DNA from: Trichostrongylus colubriformis
Lineage: Eukaryota; Nematoda; Chromadorea; Rhabditida; Trichostrongylidae
DNA: 64,000 nucleotides
Direction: 5' to 3'
Assembly (NCBI GenBank): GCA_963978905.1
Contig: OZ022260.1
Coordinates: 7,739,725 to 7,803,724, forward strand
Shown in pieces: positions 44,225-56,100 of the stretch. Made by a program: the position numbers and the translations under genes. The notes below the pieces were generated by a model. The model was not told where the DNA came from. It saw only the letters and a program-made list of their open reading frames with translations, and did no database searches. Each line of letters begins with the position of its first letter. The stretch's first letter is position 1.

Positions 44225-44551
44225 GGCTGAGGTTACACCATGCCATCGGTTTGCAGTCCGTTTGCGGTTCGACCGAAGATTACGTGCGTATCAATTTGCG
44301 GTTTTGCGTCTGCATGATCGCAAAATTGCATCCGTTTTTATGCACACCCTCACTTAATGGCTAATATCCAGAGTTCTTTACCATAGACGCCATGAGTGAT
44401 AAGAGACCGACGTGTGGAGGAAAAATAACGCGCTCAAGAGGGAGCGCACAAGGCAACACTTGCAATTCCGCGACTATGCGATTTCGCGGATTGTGCGGCT
44501 CTGCGATTTTGCGATCCTGCGGATTTAGTATCGCAAGGTATAACCTCAGCC
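44225..44551. mobile_element. Harbinger-like MITE family C, 327 bp
   Basis: Termini GGCTGAGGTTACACCATGC and AAGGTATAACCTCAGCC, flanked by TGA on both sides (44,222-44,224 and 44,552-44,554). The interior is rich in GCGATTTTGCGG-like words. It shares ends with the 56-bp element at 33,049-33,104, which looks like an extreme deletion derivative. Confidence 0.82.
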
Positions 44552-45160
44552 TGAGAACTTTTCGCGATGCATTCGGACCACATGTTTGACGTGCACTTGC
44601 AGAACAAACCATTCATCAGACGATGAATCTGTTTGAATCCCTTTTAAATCCTTTTAGATCGCTACTATTCATATATGATTAGCTGATATACTCTTTGTTG
44701 CATGCAATTTTTGAGTTCTCTGGGACTTCCGATACAGCTGTTGCTTTTCGCCATGTTCACTAGCTCATTTTAAATCGATCCATCAAAAGAGGTCTTCATT
44801 TTCATCGTCTTGGCTTATTCATAAAGTTCTTCGACGGGTTCTTTTCTTAATTTGGCACTCATGTACTATGGGGGTGGCATTCAAAAACAATTTCTAGGAA
44901 GTGGAAATTTTTTCTTCACCCTGAGGGGTTAAGAAGGAGCTCCGAGGAGTGTCCTCAACCAGAAAAAGGATGAAAAAATATCTGCTGCACTAAAAAATAT
45001 TCACCCATTCCGAAGCTCCTTCCCTCTCAAGGCTTGGGCAAAAACCACATTCCCCGGTTTGCACTGATATCTTAAAACCTTCCAACGCATTAAAAAACAT
45101 AATACCAGAATAGACATGCATAGAAACCCAGAGAACAAAAAAGATACAATGAAATAACGG

Positions 45161-45558
45161 CGCTACTGGAGTTGGGGGGGCCACTCGACAAAAGCATAAG
45201 TTGCCCCCAATTTCTGTTTATAGGCACTCTCAAGGTTATTTTATGCCTAGATACAGCTAACTAACTGAAAAAACAATCAAACTATTCCTCCATCAGAATA
45301 TAACGAGAAATTCACTTCAACTAGACTAAACAACCACTTACGCATATTCGCCTAAGCCTAGGGAAAGGGAATCTCCTTCCCCAAGGCTTAGGCTAACATA
45401 GGATGGAAAAAAAAGCACGAATTTGCTTCATTAGAATCGTTTCTATGCAGTATTCGAAGCCGATTCGGCTAGCGCTATGGCTTCTCTGCGCTCTATCCCT
45501 GCGTTAGAGACGCGGAGCACAGTGCGCTGGCCCCCCCCCCCCCAACTCCAGTAGCACC
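45161..45558. mobile_element. Inverted-repeat element with G-run termini
   Basis: Left end GGCGCTACTGGAGTTGGGGG and right end CCCCCAACTCCAGTAGCACC are inverted; the right homopolymer has 13 C and the left 7 G. Inside, GCCTAAGCCTAGGG / CCAAGGCTTAGGC (45,351-45,394) forms a second small palindrome. Non-coding. A related GCCTAAGCCTTGGGG word recurs just outside at 45,581. Confidence 0.75.
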
Positions 45559-46795
45559 GAAATAACTAGGACCAAGTATTTAGCCTAAGCCTTGGGGGGT
45601 GGGACACTTCATACACGGGAGATCATCAATGGCAGGCAGGATTTTGTTTATTTTTTCACCTTCAACATTGTAAACTAAAAACATCCTAATGACAATCGGA
45701 CACGTTGATACTACATGATTTGAAGATTTGTAATGGAATTGATTCTCTGTAGCAACTTCAATTGTGTTTTTGAGTGCCGCCTCCATAGTACATGAGCGCC
45801 CTCAGTTTCTTTTACAGTATATTCCCTAATTTGATGAACTGCTATGTTTTACATTGGAATGATCCATCAGCTATGAACGAAAAGGTGCTGTAGATTTTTT
45901 GTGGTAATGTAGTTGGGAGCCATTTATTGTCACGTTGCACTCCTTCACTCGGAACCGTTCTTTTTACCTAAGTCCAGAGGGGTAGAGGTGTCCACCTAAA
46001 CTGAGGCTCAGGCTAAAAAAACCTAGGCGAAATTAGCCTGAACGCAAGCACAGTGGAGTGGCCTGCCCCCACTTTACATGTATAAGCACCAGGGTTCCTT
46101 CCTTCTAGGCCAAGGTAAAAATAGTCTCTATAGTAGGATGACTTCTTATTGCGATAGCACCTTAATGTTATGAAAGAGGCCCTTACTGAGAGAAAAGCAG
46201 TTATAGAGGAAATGAAGCAATTGCTTGCGGTAGGTAGGGCATGAAAGGTGTTGCTCATAGTCCGCGATTCAGGGGATCGCACGAATCGCGTGACTCGCGC
46301 TACTGGCGGGATCAAGGCGGAAAGGATAGATAAAATTATGTATTCCCCTTCTTCCTGAATCGCAATCGCAAAGTATGAACGCGGTCTGAGCGTATTCAGT
46401 GGGTGCTGAAACGAGTTAACAAATGTATATTGATAAGGTGAAAAATAAAGTATTTTGGTCTGAGGAGAGAGAAAGATGCCGATGTGATCCTCCCATTTTT
46501 GTTTCTCCTCTTATTAATTATCAATTATTTTTTTTACTTCCAGTCCAGCGAGGTCAATGGTGAGGCAAGATCTTTTGGAGAACTCGCAATTTTTTTTATG
46601 TCTTTGTCTCTTTTCTCGGTTTTCTTCACCTCAAAAACAATTCCATCTTTTCCTCTCTCAAGAGGGCTACACATATATATATATCAACTAGTGATTTGGA
46701 GCGGTTGTTTGTTATATTGGTCAAGTTATGTTAATCAGAGAGTTTGAATGAGAAACTAATAGCGCACGAACTGGTATCTAATAAATGCCTTTTCA
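45559..46795. other. TAF6 upstream intergenic DNA
   Basis: No gene seen. Fragmentary family A-like words occur at 46,345-46,392 (CGCAAAGTATGAACGCGGTC). A TTTTCAG at 46,796, 138 bases before the TAF6 ATG, could be a trans-splice acceptor. Confidence 0.4.
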
Positions 46796-46934
46796 GGAAG
46801 GTGAAGCTACACCGGACATCTTTTTGTTCCGACCCACCTGTCTTATCTCTATGCACCTGAATTGAGTACTTTCTGCTGGAAATTTCTTGGCTCTCTTTAC
46901 TCAAAATAACTTCAAGTCATTGTTATCCGTTTCA

Positions 46935-49900
46935 ATGGCCCAGATAGACAAGAAACCGACCACGGAAGACTCAAAAGTTTCCATATTCTATCCTGGTAAG
47001 TGCGTATCCTCTGCATAAATTACTCGCGGTTTTCCTTTCTCAAGTTGCCCTATCGCATTACTCCTCCACATCAATATTTCAGGTAAATTCAGAACAGGGG
47101 TGGATCATTCGGCATGGAATCATGCATACGCTCTCTCAGTTGTTCGTCACCTGGGATTGCAACCGAATGTCATCACTGAAGCTGGTACGGTATAATTCGT
47201 TCTTTTTAGTATACTATATTTGAACTGGCCGTTTGTCCATCACCCCTCTTGTAGATTTATATGCTTACTACTTGGCTCGGGGGGGGGGGGGGAGAGAAAT
47301 GGGAGCGTGAATTATCCATCGTGGAGCTCGTCCGCTTCTTCAACATTGGTACACTGTCCCTCTCCTTCCCTAGCCTTATTTACTTTGACTTTTATTTATT
47401 TCGATTGCGCTGGAATGTGAAGTCAGACTGCTTCCCAAAATTTAATAGATTTAAGGAATATTTGTGGTCAATTTTCATATAAAAGTGACTATCTGAAATA
47501 GTGACAACAGCTCGTTACTGTTTCATAGCAGTGCTACCGGCGAGCTATTTTTGTTTTTTACGTTTTCCCTTTTGCTTTTTTTCTGCTTCACTGTTTCACT
47601 TTAATTAATCTACTTGTTTTCATATCTCGATATGATGGCTATATTAACAGGAAGTACTCAGGTTCATGAGATGTTGTCATGTGTTTATCACGGTCCTTTA
47701 TTTTTTATCATACCAATAGCCTCCGCTCCTTCAGCTTCTCTTTAATGTCATTTGCATTCGGTACGATAATGCTGTGGTGAAGCTGATCAGAACTGTTTCT
47801 GTCTTCCTTGAGTTCGTAGTGCTTCCATGTAGGGTGGAGGACTTGTATACTTATAATGGTGTCAGGAAGTGTACAATTTTACTGCCTCGTTTTAGCCATC
47901 GATACCGTTATGTCAAATGTAACGCAAGTAGTGCGTGATATACTCTCTACCGCCCAACTTCTCGTAGCGCAAGGCAAACGGCTCAAAATGGAAGCACGAG
48001 ACATCGAGAACAGTATCGATTTACGGGGTACTTTGGTAAGAACTTTCTTAGCTATGATCATCAGGCTAAAATGAGTTTTCTCACCTCAGCAAAAATTTAT
48101 ATGTTGGCGATGTGTTGTATATATAAAATGACGCTGTAAGCATAGTTTTCAGAGCGCATGTACTTCGTCTCATGCTGCATCGAATACCCAGTTCCATCTT
48201 GCTGATTCTTTAAATAAAACACTTTATCCAAATGATTATTTCATGGTGGACCTCAGAGCAATAATGAATGTACCGCCTCGTCGCATGCCATTCAAGCGCC
48301 GTATACGCAGTAAGTTGACTTTGTTTGCAGTCGATTTCCATTGACCTCTTGTTATTAGTTAGTATTAGTTATTATTAGTATTAGTTGCCACACCTCTTGT
48401 TATTAGTTTATCAGTAGGTGTTACTGTGTGTTGTTTAACCCTATGATTTCATGTAACCATTGCAGAGCACTGGCTTGTTATTGAAGGAGAACAGCCAAGG
48501 GTCCCTGAAAACCCTGTGATTACGCCTTCTAGCACAAGCACGGGGCAAGACGGTACTTTCCAGTCGCCTTCGAATGACTCTTTGATGGTGAGCATTGCAG
48601 ATCTTCAGTACGATATTGCTTTTTCTCGTTTTTGTTCCAAAACTGAGATATTGGTAGTTAGGTTTGTATCGTGTCTAAAAAAGCAGCAGTGTAGAACCAT
48701 TTCAATTTTCAGTTTCTAATTCATCGTTTTTTATCGCTCGCACGTTTCTGTGTTAAAGATCGTCACCACGGTGTTATTACAGCTTTCATTTCAGGAGGAC
48801 GGAAACCGTGGCGTTAGAGTTGGGAACAAGGCTGAGCAGGCCCTGTCACGTCCGATAACCACTCATCAATTGTCTGTGGTAAGTTCAATGTTTAATTGGA
48901 TACAGTGGTACAATCATCTGACTACAACCGTACATCTGCCCTTTCTGAAATCCACAATTTTCAGGATCAACAGGTCTTCTTCAGAAAGTGTGTGGAAACG
49001 GTTATTGGACCTTGCCCTGAAAAAAGACGGGTGAGCATGTTTCACAGAACATTTCGGTATTCCTTCAGTATTGGATTGTACTGTAAGTTTGTGCCACCTT
49101 TTATTTTCTATGTTTCACAACATTCTCTTCATCTTTCGACGAAGTTTATATGTGCATTCGACAGAGCTTTACTCTCGAAAAAGTGCTATGTGTTTTAAAT
49201 CATGTGATTTTTGCTGCTTGTAAGGTTCAAACGGAGTAATTTGTAAGCAAAAAATCTGTAATTTTGGCTCATCGGGGCCCAAAGAAGATGACCTTCTTCA
49301 CGTCAGATCGAACCGCTGAGCGTGGTTTGTTCTGAGAGGTGCTGAGAGTGCAGGTTTTTTCTGAGTATCTAATTTTTGAGCCTCAGAAATATTAAATCAT
49401 GAATGTATCAATAAAGAATGGCACCTTCCTATAGAACAAAAAAAAAACTATCGAATCAAACATCTTACGACTACGATGGTAGACGAAGAAATATTTTCAA
49501 ATGAAGGTGGTACCGTTTCTCAGAGCAGAAGAAGCTCTTTCGAATACACATATAAATCTTGTCGTGAGATGAAGAGAATGTTGCGAAACACAGGGAATCG
49601 AAAACGGCAGGAACTCAATGCAACCTCACATTTAGTTGGGATTCATCCTAGTTTTTATGGAAATTTTTAAATAGTTTTCCTACAGGAAGTTCTACATCTC
49701 CTCGCATCGGACCCTGGTCTTCAATCATTAGTGCCACGTTTTGCAGTGTTAATATTCGAAGGTGAGCTGTCAGTTTTACTACCCTTCCACTACTTAGCTA
49801 AGAATTAGCCTCACGTGTTGCCTTTTCAACCTCATTGATCCTTCCAAAAAAGGTCCAAATTCTTGGAAATTGGCTCGCGTTTTGTCGTTTTGAACGCTGC

Positions 49901-52733
49901 TCAAATTTTCGGGAGAAGTAGTCTTAAGGCTGTCCACTTGTTTAGTATACACTAAGCGATTGCTCGATTCTCACGTTCCTTCTTTGGGATTGTAGAGTTT
50001 TCGATGCGAATAATGTGAAAATTGTTCAGCTAGTTATCCGCTCTATCGTTCGATTCGGTATACTTGTCATAATTTAGGCGTTCGTTGTAACATAGCGGAG
50101 CAGAATCTTCCAGTGCTCAGGAATATCCTTAGACTGCTCAAAACCCTAATCGATAATGTCCAAGTGAATTTGGACAAATGTGTGAGTTAACGGTTTCCTG
50201 CTCTAGAATCGCTTGACTAAACAAATGTGTTCTTTTTGCTGCAACCTTGGGAATGTCACCACTCCTTGTCGTAGTTAGCTTGATCAGTTATCGTCACTAA
50301 ATCCGTATTCCCTGTCCTACACAGAGTTGAGATGGAGTTTGAGTGAAAGTCAATTTTCTGTGCGGCTGAGTGAGATGCGTGTCACATCCCAAGGGCGCAT
50401 TGGTAGTCGCAGATCCTTTAACTTCCTATTTTATAAAGTGATGTCCTTTGTCGTCATCTTGCCTGATTTCAGTTGCATGATATAATTCCGGCGCTTTGTT
50501 CTTGTGTGGTATGTCGAGAGTTATGTGCAGATCCGGAAGACAAACGACATTATCGCCTTCGAGAATTTGCAGCAACAATTTTGGCAATGATGTGCAAGTA
50601 TGTTTTTCGCTTTATAATTAGTCCAAAATGTGTAACGTATAACTTCTTATGCTGTAGGAGAACTCATTTGGCCGACGTGCGTGCTCGTATTACCACATTG
50701 CTGTGTCGAGTTTTCACAGATTCACGGGCGAATCTGGCTTCTCTTTATGGTGCACTATATGCTTTAGCAGAGTTAGGTAGTGAGGTAAGGTAGAAACGAT
50801 TTTTAATTACTGTTTACGTTACAAATCATGAACTCTCACTTGTGACTAAGATTTTGCATCAAACATCAAGAAACAGCTCTTTTATAGACCGTGGCTGCTG
50901 TTGTTGTCCCACGTTTGGATCTCCTAAGGAAGCGAATTTCAAGTTTGAAGGAAGGTTTGCCGCCGTATTCCACCGCTGCCAAAAGAGTTACACGTCTTAT
51001 CGAGGTTCACTCTTGCCAAATTATGTTTTTTTTTTTTGATAGTTGAAATTGAGAGATTGACCGTAATGCTCTGTTTGAGCAATGATATTGGTTTTTTATT
51101 CCTAAAATGAAACCATTGAACACAGAGCAATGTTGGCCTGGTGTGTCAAATTAGAATTGCCGTATCGTTACTCATACGCTCAAAGTGATATAATTGTAGA
51201 GAATGCTGACTCGTTTCGTGAAACACCGAAAAACGCCTAGTTTGAATGAATTGGCCGATTTCCAAAGGGTATTTCCAGGCTTTGGCGAGGCGGTATATAG
51301 GTTCGTTTTTTCTTATCTGTTTCCTTTTGTTTTTTTTTGTAGTTGACTACATTTCTTTTTTTGCCACTTTTGGAACACTCCCCTACACTATTTTGCGCTT
51401 GGTCAAAGTTCCTCGTCAAATTTTCCAGCCTATGATTAACTCTCCTGACTAAATTGTTCCTGCCTTTTCACACATGTATAGTGCGCAATCGTAGTAGTCT
51501 TGCCTTGAGCCGCGTTCGTACTCAGCGACCTATCGCGCTATCGCGCGATATCTCGCCGTGGGTATCTTTGCCATTCTTCCTAATACGGGTTTCGTGAAAT
51601 TACTTGCAAATGCAACACTTGGGTTTCCAGGAAGCTCAAGGCAAGCGAACGAAGAGGTCAAACCGGTGAAATTGCAAGCCAAAATGAAGGCGAGACTGGG
51701 AAAATGCAGGCTAGTTTTTCTATAGGTTTAAAGAATTCTATATAAATTGACTGATAAAAATCTGCTTTTTAGGGTCCACCACAAAAACGCTATCCGCGTT
51801 TACCACAGCTGCCAATGCGTGCACCAGGTATCATTCGTCCAACTCATGCATCAGTAACGAAGCTGAGAATGTTCAAATATAGTAAGCGCAATGAAACTGG
51901 CGGACTGTTTCGACATTCAACATCGACACCGAAACCGATGGTGGGTATCGTGTTTATTCCTGCCGATTTCTTTTCCGGGAGCGCATCTGGACATTGATGC
52001 ATCTTTTGGCTTACCATATGTAATTCCCTTCATAGATCGAAAATTCATGTGATTCACATTTGTGAAGATTCTTTCTATGTGAAATATCTTACCGTTTTCA
52101 GCAAACAGGTGCGGACAGTGCTCAGCATATGGGAGGCCCTCAAAGTGGCCAGCAGCATCAAAATGCTATGGCTCAAAATGTGGGTTCGGCTGTTACTCGT
52201 TCTCTCCGGTTTTGCATCTTTTACAATATTATAGAAATTTCTACTGTGGGTATCGTATAATCATGGGACATTTAGATAGTTTAATAGTGGGTGTATCTTT
52301 TGATCAAAATTTTGCTCCGCCGTGTTTGCGCTTGCGAGTTACCTAAAGAGCAAAAAGGTTCTAAGAAGATTTCGTGTCTTTTGCCTAAAATATGCCGTAC
52401 AACGAGGTAATCGCCTTAGAAACCAACTATAATATTTACATACGGTGCTCCCAGCGAGTGCGCGTTTGCGCTGCAGGCTACACACGAAATCCTGTCTGTC
52501 CTGACGCACCCTTGAAGATGGTCTTATGGAGATCCACAAAAAATGCAATAATTCTCATTTAGGTGCGCGGTCCACCCACTCAGACTCCAAGACCCCTTCC
52601 AGCCGTTGTCGTAGAGCCGGCATTCCCACCACGCAGACAACCTCCATCTGTGATGGGAGAACAACCAAGGGCACATCCAGCTGTTACGGTGGAACCTGCA
52701 TTTCCAAGAAGGCCACAAGGAGGCCCACGGTGA
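46935..52733 (+). CDS. taf-6: TAF6, TFIID/SAGA subunit, 17 exons
   Basis: General transcription factor subunit; in the family the histone fold pairs with TAF9 and a HEAT region follows. Exons: 46935-46995, 47083-47184, 47896-48035, 48153-48309, 48466-48587, 48795-48878, 48965-49030, 49686-49761, 50078-50181, 50473-50597, 50658-50784, 50889-51005, 51200-51300, 51631-51709, 51773-51940, 52102-52179, 52563-52733. Phases close to 625 residues. Seen: histone fold (~30-100; helices around ALSVVRHLGLQP and VVRDILSTAQLLVAQGKRLK); the family signature KHWLVIEGEQPRVPENP (~154-170); LSVDQQVFFRKCVE (~219); HEAT repeats (~240-425; HDIIPALCSCVVCRELC, SLYGALYALAELGSE). The tail (~460-625) is Gln/Pro-rich, as in other TAF6 proteins. 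The 51,710-51,772 intron needs a GC donor. The stop follows GGPR; a GT at 52,730 could instead splice on, but AATAAA signals at 53,074 and 53,097 favour an end here. Convergent with the kinase gene. Confidence 0.93.
47279..47292 (+). repeat. G14 homopolymer in TAF6 intron 2
   Basis: Fourteen consecutive G, followed by GAGAGAAATGGG. Such tracts can form quadruplex structures and are replication-fragile in worms lacking the DOG-1/FANCJ helicase (established in C. elegans). Confidence 0.95.
49112..49589. mobile_element. Foldback element in TAF6 intron 7, relative of the 1.37-kb palindrome
   Basis: Arms at 49,112-49,170 and 49,531-49,589 are inverted: GTTTCACAACATTCTCTTC pairs with GAAGAGAATGTTGCGAAAC. 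They contain TCTTTCGACGAAGTTTATA and CATTCGACAGAGCTTT, homologous to the outermost part of the CAD palindrome (ATCTTTCGACGAAGTCTATA, TTTCGATAGAGCTTT). The interior is not palindromic, so this copy is older or rearranged. TATTGGATTGTACTGTAAG at 49,069 may mark its left terminus. Confidence 0.75.
51710..51772 (+). other. GC-AG intron in TAF6
   Basis: Reading phase in from 51,631 (Arg-Lys-Leu) and out at 51,773 (GPPQKRYPRL) requires the upstream exon to end ATGCAG at 51,709, so the donor is GCTAGT and the acceptor CTTTTTAG. The next GT (GTTTTT, 4 bases on) would shift the frame to an early stop. Intron is 63 nt. Confidence 0.75.
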
Positions 52734-53073
52734 GCAGCGGAGGAGGGACGTGGAAAACATCGTTACGGCACAGAAGTAAGCTCTTTATTGTAGCTTCATC
52801 TGAATTTTAAAGTGACAGTGCAATTTGGATTCTTGAACCCCAAATTTTGTTATCTTTTCTTCGTTTGTGCTCGTTCTATACTTCAATATTTCTAGATATT
52901 TAATACAATTGTCCTGTTAGCCTTCTAGTGCAGTTTTCGGGTTACTGTTTTTACCTCTATATGCATTTCTTTGACATTCTATTATGCAGTAAGTGTTGTT
53001 ATCATTACTCTGATTTTAAGTCAGGTGTCAGTCTGATGTTCATTCTGTATGTTTGCTCCGTGATATGTCACAT

Positions 53074-53102
53074 AATAAAATTAAAGTATTCTCAATAATA
53101 AA
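53074..53102 (+). terminator. Candidate TAF6 polyadenylation signals
   Basis: AATAAA occurs at 53,074-53,079 and 53,097-53,102, about 340-365 bases past the TAF6 stop and before the convergent kinase stop codon at 53,169. Confidence 0.5.
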
Positions 53103-53168
53103 CAGTGCATTATTACAGATATTCTTCGTGTGTTGTTCAGTAACATACTGTGAAGATGGTTGGATCAT

Positions 53169-56100
53169 TTATCGAGTTGGTGCACATCCCTCGGCTAATT
53201 TACGATTCACTTTCTCCTCTAAAGACAAAACAAAATCTTCCCGTTTTGATTGTATTGCTCCTGGAAGGTGAACATTTGTTGGGCCAACTGGACTGTCCTC
53301 TGTTCGTGTACTGGGTCGTTGATTAAGTTCATCTTTATCCTTTTTGCGGTCACTTCTCTGCGTTTGTGAGCCAGAAGGCTGTGGTGGTGGTTCTGCTGAC
53401 AAATGTTCTAACATAGCATTCACAAATGTCACTTCGTCCGTGATGTTTTGTTTATGTAGTCGCGGAACCACTTGCATATCCTCTTCAGGGTTCAGGTTGT
53501 TGTTTACCCTGTAAAAAGTCGGTTACGGTAGAATAATTATCGTCAAAATTACATCTGCTGGGTCAATACGGTAGAGAGGTGTGTGCACTGTGACGGGTTA
53601 TGGCGCGTATTGCGTACATTGCATCGAACACACCTCTAAGGCGGCTGTCATACTCTTCATCGGCAGGGCGTGGCTGCGTTCACAGACAGCGAGGCACAAT
53701 GGCACGAGGGAGGGGCAGAGACGACGCAGGCAACGGCAACAAGGTGGCACAACCGGTGACGCGGAGACACACAGCCACGCTGCCGCCGACACCGCAAAGT
53801 ATGAACGCGGCCTAATACTACAACACACATGTCTCTGCAAAATGAGGCGTTTACTGATAACTCCACGTAACTTGCATGAGAAGTTGTGGAGAGGCTGCGG
53901 ATGGGTGATCCACTTTTCACATAGTACTCATTTTGCACATGGAAATTATTCGCCCAGAGCTCCTTTCTTTCCCTGTTCATGGAAAAAAACTCCATTGCAA
54001 TTTCATGGTGTTAATTCCTGTAGGCCTAGTCCTGTTACGTCTTTTGTTTGCTATAAGGCATGCCTGCGGCCTGATAACATGCGTAATATACGATAAGGCC
54101 GCATTCACACTTTGCGGTACCGGCGGCAGGGCGTGGCTGCGTATCGCTGCGTCTCCGCCTATGCCACCCTGTCTCGTTGCTTGGGTCATGTCTGCACCTC
54201 CCCAACGCCACTCTCCCTCGCTGCCTGTGAACGCAGCCCCGCCCTGCCGGCAGTGAGTATGACCGTGGTCTTCTTACACCCCCGGGGTTGTGTATTTGTT
54301 ATCAGATGCCTGAGGATGGGATTATAAACTTGGAGATGCCTGCCCCCGATTAGTTAAGTAGGCCAGTCATTTTAATAGCTATCTTGATTGAAACTGTGGG
54401 CATCTCAATTCTAGACAAGGTGTTTCACCTGCTGGTTTTATCGTTCAAAGCAAAGTGCTTCTACACTCCTTCAATTAATAGTAGTTTTGTTCAGTTTGTA
54501 GGCTATGCGTACCTCTTTTTATGTCGTCAGTATTATCGTACATGGATTTCTATTGTTCCATCATCTGTATCACATATCTCAGGGCTGCTGGTTCCCCGTT
54601 TGGAGCTTATTGCTTATTAATGGGGCTTATTAACTTCTCTTCTATTTGGTTAGCTCGCTTACTCGAGGAAGCACCTACGGAACAATGCAAGAAACTGGAG
54701 AATCTCGTAGGTTTTTGTCATGGTTTTTGTGAAATATTTTTTGGGTTGAACAGAAATTTCTACTATCTTCTTTGACTAATCGTTTTTTTTTGCACTGTAG
54801 TTGTTTTTAACGCCACTCTTTAAGTATTTTACTACTATTCATGAGCAGTAAATTTGTTAGTAGGGCATAAGTAAAAAGAAAAAAGAAAGGACATGCAAAA
54901 ACGAAAGCAGGTCGTGATGAAGCAAGCTCGAAATCTCCATGAATTGTTCATAGAAAAGGGAGTGAAGGTACGCCGGATAGGGCGTGGCCTACGGACTTTG
55001 GTGACAGTGTATCAAACTCTCTCACTCCGCCACACACTCTTGTCACGCACTCTCACTCTCGCCACTCACCCATGTCCGTAGGCCACGCCCTATCAGGCGC
55101 TCCGAAATGGAGTATAGTGTTGGAGATGTAGGCCGATACATCATTATCAGACGTTCCAATAATGTGTGAGTTTTAATGAGAATCCGTTTTCTTTCTTTTT
55201 CAAAGAGGTATGTTATTTTATTTTCGGATCATGAAAATTCTCAATGTGTATGCTTTTTTCTTTTTTCAATCATAGTCTATGAGAGACGCTGAGTGATCTT
55301 GCGCTAAGCTCACACTTGTCGTTTGGAAATTTTTTAAAAGTTGTTTCGATTATTGTCATTAATTATTTAAAGAACAAAAAATTTCTGCTCAACCCAGTGT
55401 TTGATTTGCTGAAGAACGATGTTGTCTATGGCGTGGGTGAAAAATGTGAAAAGTATTTGGCTTAATAAACAAAACAAACAATCGAGTAGCAAATGATGAT
55501 AGGTCGGTAAAGAAGGTAAAGAAGATGCGCGTCGAAACAAAAAAAAAACTGAAAAGGATTACCTTTGGGCTGGTGCCACAGCGAGTTCTGAGCTTTTGAT
55601 AGGTCCGGTTTCATCCTCCTTTCTTACCAAAGCTAGATTGTCTTCTTCGTTTTTGAAGTGAAGTTCGGTTACCTATTCAAATTCCATAAATAAACGTTGA
55701 ATTAGGAATATTTTTCCCTTTTCTTGCACTGCGCATACCAAGCATATGCTCCTCGACATATCAATATACTAAATGCGCTGAAAGCGGAATAAGAATTTCA
55801 AATCGAGTCTATGCAGTTACTGTCGAACCTTTGGAAGTGTCTTGTCAAATAGTACATAGCTAGCAATCTCGGTTCTTTCCGTTGTTCGTGAGGCATTGCC
55901 AGGAGAGCGACAGCTTCCAGCCGGATGTGTGCACTTATGACGGATTTTTGCGCGGCCGTGCGCGACAGACGGCTCGGCGGGTGCGAGTACCAGTGGCAGA
56001 ACATGGCAGCCTTCAAGCGAGGCAGTGTGGCATGGGTGGAGGAGGCAGGGTGGCATGGGTACAGGAGGCAGTGTGGCATGGGTGGAAGTGCAGAGATGAC

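Noticed and set aside
53581..54327. Several open frames of 70-170 codons on both strands
   Set aside because: They coincide with GC-rich family A MITEs, where stop codons are rare in every frame.
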